A program made the position numbers and the translations under genes. Positions 34,076 to 46,069 of a DNA stretch of 64,000 nt are shown here, one piece after another (positions within the stretch are counted from its first letter, which is position 1; each line of letters starts with the position of its first letter). The notes below the pieces were generated by a model. It was given only the letters and a program-made list of their open reading frames with translations. It was not told the origin of the DNA and searched no databases. The DNA comes from Laetiporus sulphureus 93-53 (Eukaryota > Basidiomycota > Agaricomycetes > Polyporales > Laetiporaceae): positions 186,001 through 250,000 of the forward strand of contig NW_024468539.1 of assembly GCF_001632365.1 (NCBI RefSeq). Direction: 5' to 3'.

Positions 34076-34850
34076 TCACTGCCATGGTAAATTAGATTCT
34101 CTGCACTGTCCATCATATGCAAGTCCATCCATGCTTCCTTCCTGCAACCTCAATTCTATAGCCAGGCAACATATAACCTTTGCTTCCCATTCCAACCCTA
34201 TGGCATGTGCTACCTGAGCTCTTAGAAATTCCTCACTTAGCTGTTCATCATCCTGCCAACTCTCTATTCTCGTGTGCATCTCCTTTCTGACCTCCTGGAC
34301 TCTTTCCTCTATTTCTGTGGCTCCACTGCATGAAGACCACATCTCATGGCACAAATTCCCGGCTTCAATCACACAGAAAAGTTGCTGAATGTGGAGTTCA
34401 GCTGTGAGTACAGCCAGGAAGTCCTCGTCATCTGGTACATCAAATAGGTGTTCATTGTCTGATCGTTCGAGATAATGGGGAAGATTTTCATTCTGAATGG
34501 AGCACTCCATAGGCCAAGGTTATCACCATTCTGTACTGCACAGTCTGTGCTGAATGCATGGTGGACATATGCTATAATATTGGATGGTATTTCTGCAAGT
34601 TTACAAGGGAATGGGGAAAGATTCTGCTCTGCTCACTTTGCTAGATAAGCTGATTTATTCTGTTGTGACCATATATTGTGCCCTCTAGCATGTGCTGCTA
34701 TTCAGTGGCTGGTGTGCTGTCTGTATCAGAAATCACAGACCTATCAAATTTAACATATTTCTTTCGTTGTTCTTGTTTGGCAGTTCATTTCTCAGCGAGT
34801 GTCAGATATTTAGCCTTGTGACCCATATTAACAGCTGAGAAAGATGCTGG
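34076..34850 (-). pseudogene. Transposon-associated ORF remains (MGHKAKYLT type)
   Basis: On the minus strand, from about 34830, a frame begins MGHKAKYLTLAEK and continues through stop codons. At 34510-34076 is a 144-codon part rich in Glu with SWQDDEQLSEEFLRAQVAHA. Similar basic N-termini followed by Glu-rich helical segments occur in hypothetical proteins carried near KDZ elements. The assignment is weak; the decay is clear from the stops. Confidence 0.3.
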
Positions 34851-36226
34851 CCAAGATGATGGGTTGAGATCACGCTCATAAGATGCAATTAATGAGGTGA
34901 CAGACAGTCGTCATGCTCACAGAATATGATAAGTCAACATTTATTCTTTGTGGACTCAGAACAGATATATGGTGGGCATCAAGAAACAGATTCAGTGGCT
35001 ATGGGAGTATGAACATGAGACAGCATTGTAGTATAACACAGAAAATCTAGGCATTTTAGTGGTGGCAAGACTGCATCCACATGTGACTGAGAACTGAGCA
35101 TCATAAGCATCATTTAGCTACATGCTCAGAAAATGATCTGCACTGTGCCATTGCCAGCTGCCTCGATGAATACAGTGAGTGCAGCACCGAAGTTGGCATG
35201 GCACTGATAAATGGACCCAGGCAAATCAGTGATGAGCAGCAATACATTGGTCCTAGGAGAGTGTCAGCACAGCACATACTGGAGGGCTGGAAGCCAGCTT
35301 ACCAGCTGATGAAGACACCAACGGCATGTCCACGCATAACACAGTACCAGTGTAGTGCTGGCTGCATGGTTTGAGCAAGCTGAATAATTGAAACAGCAGG
35401 CTGAGAGATGGGTTGAGTGACTGCCTCAGCAGTGTGTCTGAGGTTAGAGACCTCATTGAACATGCTGCTCGCAGAGGCAGCTGGGGACAGCATCGCTAGG
35501 ATATTGAAGGCTGCAATAGAGGATGCATCAGCTGTGCGACCACTGGTGCTGTCACTCACGGCATTTGCTAGTATGAATTCTGTTAGCTGTAAGGTATTCT
35601 AAAAATGATGGTGAGCAATGTATAATGACAGTTGCATCCATGAAAGCTTGCCTCTACCACCTGCTGATCCATGAGAAGGCAGAGGGCCGATATGAGGGTG
35701 TCGAGAGTTAAAGTGTGGCATCAGGTTGGCTGCATTGTCGTGCTGGTCATGATCATCATGCTCACCATGCTCATTGCTCTCATTCTCCAGGTCAGTGCTT
35801 GACTTTCCATAGCGGGTCATGGTGCAGAAATGAGGAGAGTGAAGGGAGTAGTGCACGTTGGCAGGCTGACATTCTGGGGCCACAATTTAAAGACCTTGAC
35901 AGGCAAAAAATTAGTGGATCGATGAGAATCAATCAGTATACAAGCGGAAACTTACGAAGATACATTGGATATGCAAATGCTGCATTAGGCACCACGTAGA
36001 AGCTGAATGTTTGCTGCAATTCACTCAGCGTGGCCTTTCTTCACCACCAATTAGCTACTCACTGCCACAATTCATAAGTCCTCTTCATTGGCTAGGCGTT
36101 GCAGAGTAAATATCGAGGGTGCATGCTGGAAGATCGCATCACTGTTAACTCATAATGTATCAGTGTCCTCTCTCTCAGCATCGCATAATGCTCACATGTT
36201 CATCTTGCAGATACATACAACCCATC
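34851..36226. other. Unassigned spacer
   Basis: Short frames on the minus strand (35299-35559 Ala/Ser-rich; 35599-35883 His/Asp-rich) show no recognised domain. Probably decayed repeat sequence. Confidence 0.3.
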
Positions 36227-38123
36227 ATGGCTCTGAAGAGGTAGACCACAGATGCTGAGCTTGAATTCCTGGAAAGTCAATACCAGTCCTACATTGACCA
36301 CAAAGCAAAGAAGGACTTATCGCATTTCTGAAAACTGGTATCCTTTGAGTTCTTGAAACAGTTCTCAGAGAAGGAACAGTTATTTGGGTCAGAAGCGGCA
36401 ATGCTTACACCTGAACAGACTATCGAACTGATGAATGCAGTTGTGAGATAGAGAGAGGTGAGTCCTTACTGCCAAGTATCTTCGCCATGTGCTGAGCCAG
36501 TTATGAACAGCAAATCGTAAATTGGTTTCATAATAAGGGGAACAGCAGACACCACATGGCAAGGGATGCTGCCAAGGTGAATTTGACATCATTGTCAAAG
36601 CCGGTGGGTCATCGTTGCTTGCAGCCAGTGGAGGTCTATTCTTATAAGTATTATGATGCCAAGATCAAGCCCCTTGTTGCAGCTGAGATCGAACGTGATA
36701 ACTTGGGTAAGAAGCAGACCTTGGCAGTTATTAAGAGGGTGACAAGGGAGGTGTTTGAGAAGGAAAGCGAGGAGGTGAAGGCTGAAATTCAGGCCAAGAT
36801 TGACATGGTGGAAGATGCCCATGCCGGGATGGCTGACAGCGAACCTTCGCCCCTTCAGCACCAGCTGTAAGTGCTTTACTCAACAATGTCTATGTGGCTT
36901 TGTGACCAGCTTGATGAACACAGCGCCTCAACAATGCACCCATTGTTCTGAGAGAATTTCTCTGTGAGCTTTCATGCAAGACCGGCTGTTGCTTCATGGT
37001 GTTCGGAGGAGGGCCAGCATCACAGGAATGGGGGGAGCTTCGAACCATCAGGTATGCCAAAATTGTCTCTGTTATTGCAGTTGTATTAACTGGCATCTAT
37101 CACAAAGTATCCATGAAGGCAAGACAGTCTCCAGACTTACATTTGCTGACTCGATTGATATTAAAGTGTGCTGCATTAAGCCATTCGCTGAATTCATTGC
37201 CGCTGTCTTTCGTGAGTGTTGATCCAGTCACCCTCCTTCTGAAAGTCTAACACTGGTGCCACAGCAAAAGAAATTTGTGCATTATACGCAATTGAGGCAC
37301 CTCAACATATGTACTGCAAGCACTGACCTCAAGCCATCAGAGGGGCTATCAAGTGAGTATGAGCTCCAATCGGCCTCCTCTGATGGAAGCTCATCACCTG
37401 GATGGGACATGCACCACTCTTCACTTCCTTCCTTATTGCATCTAAACTCAGTGTCCTTGTATAACTCCTCACTTGCATCTATTGATGTCCATTCTGATGG
37501 TGATCATGTGGGCTGCCCACTTCATCTGCTGGCTCCAGTGGCAGCATGGTCACTGCTGCTCTGCTACATAAGAGCTTCAGGCTCTTCTACCAGAGGCAGA
37601 TGACAATAGCAATGTGATCATGGACCCATTTTCTTTTGATATCACTCAGCTCGAACAGACAGATTTGATAAGCATTGTCCTCTCACCATGAAGCTTGTCA
37701 CTGTTGGATGATTTCTTCCCCAATTCTGAACATCCTTTAAATTTCAGCCTGAATGTCACTCAAAATGGCATAGTCAGGTCAGGCACTCTTCCTTCAGCAG
37801 ATGCCAGCTTCAAATTGGGTATCGCACCATCCGCATCCTCTGTTCCTGGTCTGCTGCTATCTAAATCACTCACACCGACACCATCTGCATCAGTTGTCTC
37901 CACACTGCCTGTGTCGGTCATCTCAGCACCACCTGCCTCAGTCATCTCCACACTGCCTGCCTTGGTCACCTCTGCATCACCTGTCTCAGTTGCCTCCACA
38001 CCATCTGCATCAGTCATCTCAGCACCACCTGTGGTATTTACATCTGTCACATCTGAGACTGAGCTATTTCTTCCCATTTCAACTCTGACAACATCTGTGG
38101 ACACCCAAAGTCATCCTGCATGA
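36227..38123 (+). pseudogene. Decayed hypothetical gene with Ser/Pro repeats
   Basis: The frame opens with MALKR, a TAG, then TTDAELEFLESQYQSYIDHK, a TGA at a likely Trp codon, LVSFEFLKQFSEKEQ and a TAG before a GTGAG donor. A second exon (about 36510-36870) gives IVNWFHNKGN, VEVYSYKYYDAKIKPLV and EVFEKESEEVKAEIQAK, then CCFMVFGGGPASQEWGELR (about 36980-37040). The 3' part (37695-38123) encodes roughly ten-residue Ser/Pro/Thr repeats such as ASVISAPP and VSVISTLP. Agaricomycetes have multicopy hypothetical genes of this pattern; function is unknown. The stops are C-to-T type changes. Confidence 0.5.
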
Positions 38124-40063
38124 AAACACCGAGCACCTCTGTGTCTGGATGCTACACCACCTCCATCATCAAGACTCTTATCTTCCTGCAGGACGGAACA
38201 ATCCACCTCAGAAAACATCAGGATTAATGCTACAGTAGAAGCTGAGAAGGATGCGGGAGGGGCAGATCAAAGGGCAAAGAAAATGTAGTAGATGCGGAGA
38301 TCCAGAAGCTGTCTCGTAAACGAGAAACCACATCATAGGGCAGTTGTAGAGCAAAACAGGTGAGGGCTTGATTTTCATGCCCACTGCTGTACATTTGGTG
38401 GCTGCATGGTCTGTGTTCCTTGAAGCTTTTACATAATATCTTTTTTCTTGTGTGCATATTTCTTGATGCAGAATTCCAGTAGCAAAAGCCTTGCAATGTA
38501 CTCTCTCGAAATGCTGATTTCTTTTCTTGTGCATATATTTTCTTGATAAAGAACCTCAGTAGCAAAAAAAATGTACTTACCAGTAGTATGATGAAAAACC
38601 ATTGTTGCAGCTCGAAACCTGTGTGTGAGGCCTGTTACTCTTCAATTCAGAAGTCTGAAATGTGTCCATTTTTGCTACATGGTGAAGACTGTTTTCTTTT
38701 GTCTTTGATGCTGTACATTGTCATGCCAGTCTGTGTCAGGTGTACCTAGCAAAATCTCAAAACTCAGTTACATGCACACATCTCGAAGCCACATACCATC
38801 ACATCACGAGGAGTTCAGCATGTGAATGTTAATGCTCTAGGCCAGATTTGAGATGATGTATGAGATCTCTATCTGAGCATCAGTATTCAACAGTGATCGG
38901 GATCAACCCGACCATTTCTCAAATGGGATGTGAAGAGTGGTGTAGTAGCGCCTGCACATTTTGCCCATAAGGGGATTTCAGCCACCTGATAAGTCATGCG
39001 CTGCCAGCCATGCAGGAGCAAACTGATGCCAACTGGCCACAATCATTTGTGAATGCCCAAAAAGGCAGATTAATCTGTATTTATCAGCAATCGAGCTGTA
39101 ATGAAGCATAATGTAGCATGTTACATCGTGATGTATTAGTGGTACGTCCATAGTGCATCCATGCTACATTGACAATACATTTACAGGAGAGTGCTCTCAC
39201 TACAGCTGCCAATGTATCACCAGTTTTGCTCTCAGGTGAGGTGATTGTTGTATCAGAATGACAGCTAGGCCTGATCAGTACCTTCTTAAATGTTTATCAC
39301 GAGTGATTTTATAAGCAAATCGTACATTGATCATCTACTATTTTCCCTTCCTTACGTATGCCTAGTTGCTTCGATGAGATGATGTCGCTGAGCTAAATCA
39401 CAATGTAGACTCTAATAACTCAGATAAATGGCTCACAATAGTCATGATATATTGTGTTCACGATTCTGTTACAGCATCTGCAAAGAATCACTGAAAGGCA
39501 TGCTTCTACATCTGAACTCAATGAAGACACAGCAGTTCATCGTATGTGCAATTGTCCTTTCATTTGACATACCACAGCTCATTCTTCATAACATTAGAAA
39601 TATGCAATAACAATATCCGTGGAGACACACGAAGTCCTCCATTAGATGAGGTTGATCAGCTTCTGCAAGTGAGTTGTCATTATGCCTTCGTAATATTTGA
39701 GACTGCATGGTCGGATGATCTTGTCTAAGCCCTACTTCTAGATACTGTTATCGAACGTTACCTCCACAACCTCCAATGACAATACTATGGAGACGTCTGA
39801 TCAGTGCAGCATGGCGACATTCAGCTAGGTGGTGGACGTGATTTTACACCTAGGAAACACCATCGTGCAGTCAGTTATAGACCATCTAAACAAAGTACGT
39901 GGACTCATTCTGTGGCATCTATGTCCTTCGATATGATTCAACACTGTGAAACTGTTGGCATACCTTCCTGGTTAACGTATATTCATGAATATTTGGCTCG
40001 TTATGGCTGGTTTTATTCTAAGTTCTCGATCATATTTCACCATCCAGCAGCATGTTTGCAGTG
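38124..40063. other. Unassigned AT-rich spacer
   Basis: Contains gatgtatta and aatgtatcac words like those of the 27.9-kb minisatellite (near 39120-39220). The 3' part may include upstream exons of the kinase relic, but I cannot read them. Confidence 0.3.
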
Positions 40064-40245
40064 ATGTCTCGTATATTGCAAAAGCTGTGCATGCATTAAG
40101 GATCACTGCCAAAGCTCTTCCAATTGGTCAAAGCAGATATTCATAAAATGAGCGATACTCCCATTGGTCATGGAGGATATGTCACTGTCTATTTGAGCTT
40201 GTACAATAAGATGGCAGTGGCTTTGAAGTGCTTCCATATACATAC

Positions 40246-41852
40246 AGTGACCCACAAAACTGTTGATAAGATTGCTCACTTCGACTTGTATAGTAAATAT
40301 CTCCTCAACCAATGGGTCAACTACATTGTATAAGCACTCATTGGACAGTGTATTATCATGGCTTTTTAATGCAGTCTTAATCATATTTTTACCATATTTT
40401 GATCCCAAGATATTTACTAATCTTTGAAGGTCACTCTTATCAACAGTTTTGTGGCACATATCCAGGTTCTACAAAACTTGTACTTTCAGTACTTGATATA
40501 GCCTCCCTTTGCCTTCACCACTACATGCACCCTCCTTGGCATACTTTCAATTAGATTCTGACACACTTCCTTCCCAATAGCCTCCCATTCCTTCTCCACC
40601 CTTTCCCACAACTCAGTGATTCCCTTTGGTGGCTCCTGATACTCTGCAAGCTTCCTTTTGAGATGACCCACAGATGCTCTATGGAATTGAGATCTGGGGA
40701 TTGAGAGGGCCATATCATAGTGTTGAAATCATGGTCTTTGAACCAATCCTTGGCCTTCTTGCTGGTGTGCTTGGGGTCATTGTCTTGCTGAAACACCGCA
40801 TTCTCCACAGTTTTGCCCCAATCCTCCAGGCTATTCTGCAGCTCATCCTCCAGAATGCTGATATAAAGGTCTGCATCCATCCTGCCATCAATCTTGCAGG
40901 CATATCCCACACCATCCCAGCCCATACAGCCCCACATCATCAAAGATCCACCTCCAAACTTCTGGGTCCCTTCCACCAACCTATCACTGAGGCTCTCCCC
41001 TGGCTTCTTCCACACCCATTTTCTTCCATCTGATCCCATCCTGTTAATCTTTGTCTCATCTGACCATACCACCCTTCTCCAGTCCTCCACAGTCCAATAT
41101 TGGTGAGCCAAAGCAAAGTCCATCCTCTCCTTTCGATGCCTTGCAGCGAGTAAAGGCCTTTTGCACTTTACTACAGCCTTCATTCCTGCCTTCTTCAACC
41201 CTCTTCACACTGTCTCTGCATTGACAACCCTCCCAGTAACATCTCCAAGAGCTCTGGCCACAGCAGGAGATGTGGTAGCCTTGCCAGTCCCAATAAGTTG
41301 AGTAGCATAGTGAAGATTGGCAGTAGAAAGAAGGGAAGGTCGTCCTCCTTTGGCCTTAGAAATGGTGGGACAGTGTGTGGAGCATAGTTTACTGATGGTC
41401 GAGTAGTGTAGACCAGTCAAAGCTTCAATTTCTCGAAAAGATTTGCCATTCTGAAGCAAAGCGATGACATGATTGACAGTTTCAGTAGCAACAGCTTTTG
41501 GCATGATGTTGGTTGAGTGTGAAGAGTTGTGTATGGCTGTTTGTACATTGTTCATGTTTAAACATGAATATCAATCAATATTCCCACAAAGAACCCTGTC
41601 AACACATCAAGAATCACAATTTTCTGAGAACTTGTGTGTGTGCCACAAAACTGTTGATAAGAGTGACCCTCAAAGATTAGTAAATATCTTGGGATCAAAA
41701 TGTGATAAAAATATGATCAAAACTGTGTTAGAAAGCCATGATAATACGCTTTCCACTGAGTTCTTATACAATGTAGTTGACCTATTGGTTGAGGAGATAT
41801 TCACTATACAAATCGAAGTGAGCAATCTTATCAACAGTTTTGTGGGTCACTG
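40246..41852 (-). mobile_element. Tc1/mariner element with ~213-bp inverted repeats
   Basis: The 1607-bp element begins CAGTGACCCAC and ends with its complement, flanked by TA (40244-40245 and 41853-41854). The inverted repeats span about 40246-40458 and 41639-41852, unusually long for this class, and each carries internal copies of caaaactgttgataag at both its outer and inner end. It is inserted in the N-lobe coding region of a kinase gene. Confidence 0.93.
40486..41555 (-). pseudogene. Tc1/mariner transposase, one stop and one frameshift
   Basis: The N-terminus is a helix-turn-helix region (SFREIEALTGLHYSTISKL). A TGA at 41205-41207 interrupts the frame. The catalytic part has WSDETKINRMG, FQQDNDPKHTSK and PDLNSIEHLW, with 34 residues between the second Asp and the Glu, i.e. 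DD34E. Immediately after IEHLW the true C-terminus (HLKRKLAEYQEPPKGITELW ... SMPRRVHVVVKAKGG) continues in another frame, ending at 40486. Only these two lesions are visible, so the copy is fairly young. Confidence 0.9.
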
Positions 41853-42097
41853 TAATCTGAGTAGGATGCAGGGAATACACGAGGCAAGTGCACTTTTGAA
41901 TGATTGACATGTGAAGCATTTCTGTAACACTGCATAGGTATTTTGTAAAGAAGCTCTGCAGTGGCGACGCCTACACCATCGAAATATCACACCATTTTTG
42001 GGAATCACTACCCGCATCTCACCCCTTTGCCTCGTGAGCAAGTGGATGAAATACAACACAATTGTGTCACACCTCCATGACAACCTGGACATAGATA

Positions 42098-42787
42098 GAC
42101 ACCAGGGGCATGAGCCCATGATTCCACCGGGAACGTTTTAAACACATTGTGATAACAGTCACAATGAAATTATAATGTTACCGGTGTAAACATTATGAAA
42201 GTATTTAAATTGTTTCGAGTGTCAATCATCGTGGAATAATTGTGATATTATTCAGAAAGACACTCTAATGTGACAACAATTTTTCTCCAGCCAGCATTCA
42301 CACAACATGTTGGCATCATTTTAAATGGATGTTAGGTGTACATTACAAATGTAATCAAGGTGACATTACAATGAGTGCCAGATGCTTTCCATCATGTGTC
42401 AGCTAGAATCATCTTGAATGCATCAGGGATGTTCTAATATGGTTAGCAGGTTACTATATATGGTAATAAATCTTATACGATCACAATGAACCCAGTGGGA
42501 GCATCTTGACGACATCATGGCCCCTCAGAAATATCATTTAAAATGTTCTCTCGAAAAACATTCAAGATGTTACTACAATGTTGCTTGAACGCTGTCAGCC
42601 ACAACATTGGAGCCTGATTGTGGCATCATTATGAATGTTATCAAAATTGTCCTGTAGTACTGATTCTTAAAACATTGAAAATGATTTCAAAATGTATACA
42701 CTGAAAACATTGCGTGATTATTGAGACTGTTATTACAATGTGTCCAAGATGTTCCCTGCAGAATCATGGGCTCATGTCCCCAGTGAG
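42098..42787. mobile_element. MITE copy 1
   Basis: A 690-bp non-coding element with inverted ends of about 27 bp around ggcatgagcccatgattcc, and an interior of recurring acattg/aatgtt words. It is inserted in the kinase relic between the hinge and catalytic-loop blocks. It is closely similar to copy 2 at 57279 and in the same orientation. Confidence 0.85.
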
Positions 42788-43502
42788 GCTGTTCTTGGTC
42801 CGCTGACCAGCTATACGCATCATCATAACTAGCTCACATATACGTATACAGCTCATCGATGTTGTGAAAGGTCTAGAGTACCTCCACTCGTCGCATCTGG
42901 TTCATGGCGATCTAAAAGGAGTACGTGATAATGCTCACCCTGCTCTCCATCAGATTGACATATATTGCAAGGTTAACGTCCTCATCGATGAACACTCCCA
43001 TGCATGCCTATCGGACTTCAGGATTGCTACCATGATGTATGATCCAGGTATTATGCAAGCTATAACAAAATGTCAGAATCAAGTGGCACAACCCGTTGGA
43101 TGGTGCCGGAACATCTGGATCCAGAATCACTTGAAGACACTGATTATGAACCGCATTCAAGTGATATATATTCACTCTCAATGGTAGTATGGGAGGTTCG
43201 TGGTCCTCTGTAAATGAAGTTTAATCACTTAGGCCATCCTCACCTGTATCTAGATATACTCGGGCAAGACTCCTTTTAGTGAATATGTGCATAAGGGCAC
43301 AGTCATCATCCAAGTGCTTGTGTACAATGTACGACTACAGCGCACAGAAGAGATGATGAAGATCAGACTGACTGATGAAATATGGACCATAGTAGAGGTG
43401 GAATGGAGTGCAAACTGGCATGCACGCCCCACTCTCGATCGCATCTTCATCAGCAAAAAGTCCGGAATTATATCTGGTACAAACTATCTCCAACGTGCAT
43501 GA

Positions 43503-44138
43503 TCTGCGACTGACTGTCAAACCTTCCAGGTGATGTATTGTTCGTCCAGATCAGCAACCTCTAAATGACTGACTAACCACACCATTCCAGATCAGCCACC
43601 CACTGGTGAGTTGACCAGCCTACCTTTTACCATGCGCTCAGAAAATCTACAGATAATGCAGAAAATGATCATCTGTCCAGATAATTAGCTGTGGCCTCAG
43701 ATGAACATCAGAGAGGTGTGATAATAGATTGTCCAGGCAGATTACATATTATCAGACCCATTGGTTTATAGACACACCAGAATATCATTTTATTGACACA
43801 GATTACTCGTAAACCTACTGTCTGACAAGAGTATATAATAAACCATCACCGAAAGTGAGTGGACACAGAGCGATGAAAAGTGAAGAATGATGACAATCTA
43901 GGCTTAACTATGCAGCATGGATAAAGGAAGGTCAAAAGCATATGGACACAAAGCGAGTAAAAGCGAAGGATGATGACTCTATATAATACTAAGAGACACA
44001 AGTACACAGCTTGGTATAGTTGACTGACAATGAAAACACACCTCCACGCAATGTCCAGCCAGAGTTCTTGGAGACTAAGCAATGACGATCAGCAATGTTT
44101 GCGAAGGCATAGTACTGGAGCATTTCACACACCATAAT
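43503..44138. other. Unassigned spacer
   Basis: No coding evidence. A phrase of the type ggacacagagcgatgaaaag / ggacacaaagcgagtaaaag recurs near 43862 and 43945 with agaatgatga/aggatgatga after it, a small diverged tandem repeat. Confidence 0.35.
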
Positions 44139-46036
44139 TTAGTTTGCACCACGTCTAAGGCGGCGAAGCTGCATCTTCTCCTTGAGATCTTCATCCTCTT
44201 CCTTCACATCCTCATCCTCATCCTCTCCCTCTGCATCTTCATCCTCTCCCTCTGCATCTTGATCACTCATCTGCTCCATCACCTCAGGTCCAGGTTGGTC
44301 CAAGATTTCATCAGCCATCTCTATGTAATCCCGGACTATATCCTCTGGTATAGAGCTGTTGCTCGACTGCAGTGAGATAAGCATTTGTGTGTGTGCTTTT
44401 CTGGCAGCACGCTGCTGTGCGAGGAGGTTCATTGATGATGGTCCATCATCTTGTGCATACATGCTGTTGACGTAACGTTTGCGACAACTACTTCTGAAGA
44501 CCTCGCTATAAGTATGAAGATTTGTAGGATTAGCATACTAACCAGATACATATGAGGCATGACGCTCACCCGTTGTACCAATCCAAAGTGGCCTTGCACC
44601 ACTCCTTGTTGTCAAAGAGGGTGAGAATGTAGTTATAGTATTCTTCATAATCAAAATCTCCATCAGATTCAGCCCATTCACGCTGAGCGTTCAGTGCGAA
44701 ACGTGCCTGAACCAACCATAAGCAATCTAAATGAATTAATCTAGATAACGTACCAATGTAGTCACATACGCAACATGATATTTGTTGCATTCTTTCATGC
44801 GATAAGTGACTGCAATTAAATTGCGACCACTGCCCTTTTTCTTGTTGGAACCAGATGCATTGACAGGATGTTTGCCGCTGCTTGGACCAGTAAACAGTGC
44901 TCGAAAGCACTGGACCATCAGTGTTAACTAGTAATTACAAAGTAGGTGGTGAATGCGACACTTACGGAAGCCAGCAGATCACTCTTAAGGGCATTCTTGT
45001 CGATGGCATCAGCGTTGTACCCCTTTTCAGGATATATCATCGATGGCAAGTCAGACGCTTTGATGCAGATGTTGCCATGCATAACATTTTCGCAAAATCT
45101 GGAATACATCAACACAAATTAATGCAAACGTGAAAGGAATTATGATTATGTACTTTCCAGGGTCCTCATCGAACTTATCTCTCATTTGATGAGGACAAAG
45201 GAGGCGCGCAGTTGCAAAGTGATGAAATCGTCACTGCTCCTTGGGGTGGTCGACATCGATTGTCAGAATGCCCTTTATCGGTGGCACAAACTTGAGTATA
45301 TTGCACTTAATATTGCTTAAGTCATCAGTGCGTGCTGAACGAGCTTTCTGAGAGAGCTTGCCAGACCGAAAACCGATAACCATTATAAATATGAACGAAA
45401 TGACGAAGGTGATGTACAAAGTTCATGAGGTAGATGAGGCTGTCTGGATCATCATCGAGGCTGGGAAGTAGCTTTGACAGGCCTGGGATGATCTTCAGAA
45501 GAGCGCGAAACTGCTTCATTAACTCAGAAGCCTTCTCCTGGTCACTATATAACAATAAACAGTGCATATATGCGCATAAAACATCAGAAATAATGATTTA
45601 CTCACATATCTGGCCATTCATCAAGATCCCACAACTTCTCTGCAATGCCATGGCATGCTAAACTGACCTGCAAGACCATCAGGATGTCCACGAAGGGTCT
45701 CATAATCTTTGGAATGAAGTGCACCGCTGTGCACCAAGCTTCCAAGTGGCCCCTGGTATGCACACACATTAATAGTGAACGTGAATATGTCTACCACTTA
45801 CTTTCTGACTTTGCGTAGGTGCATTTGAGTGATAATCAACTTGTATGTCTTGTCATCATTGTCGTCTTCATCATCGTCATCGTCATCCTCTTCGACCTCT
45901 GCATCTTCAACTTCAATCTCTTGCTCTTTGCTTGTATCATTCAAAGCACCATCCAGATCATCTGCATATAAATGATGCAATGATAAAGATGAAACTCACC
46001 ATTGGCATTGTGATCTCTCACTGCCTGAGTTCTCAT
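44139..46036 (-). CDS. DUF6698-like Agaricomycete gene, probably decaying
   Basis: A multi-exon minus-strand gene. A start at 46036 (MRTQAVRDHNAN) spliced to DDLDGALNDTSKEQEIEVED and a long Asp/Glu run (45980-45798) is plausible. Then come KIMRPFVDILMVLQVSLACH, LMKQFRALLKIIPGLSKLL, KCNILKFVPP, KASDLPSMIYPEKGYNAD, FRALFTGPSSGKHPVNASGS and ARFALNAQREWAESDGDFDY ... LDWYN, ending with an acidic tail at 44139. The FTGPSS block followed by the FDYxxxY block is the DUF6698 pattern, an expanded family of unknown function. Some exon joins are not clean, so it may be a pseudogene. Confidence 0.55.
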
Positions 46037-46069
46037 CTTCACTGAAGATGACAGTTTCCACCTTCTTTT

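Larger units (their letters stand above)
40064..43502 (+). pseudogene. TKL-like protein kinase pseudogene split by two elements
   Basis: The kinase is readable in four blocks. N-lobe before the Tc1 (PIGHGGYVTVYLSLYNKMAV then ALK, about 40160-40240). Helix-C/hinge after it (ALQWRRLHHRNITPFLGI and LCLVSKWMKYN, about 41950-42090). The catalytic loop after the MITE (GLEYLHSSHLVHGDLKG, 42870-42920) and, past an intron, VNVLIDEHSHACLSDFR, where the DFG Gly is Arg. The C-lobe (RWMVPEHLDPES, DIYSLSMVVWEV, then GKTPFSEYVHKGTVIIQV and DEIWTIVEVEWSANWHARPT, to 43502) is in shifted frames. This is the expanded Agaricomycete TKL-type family. A frameshift, the DFG loss and two insertions make it inactive. 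Confidence 0.85.
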
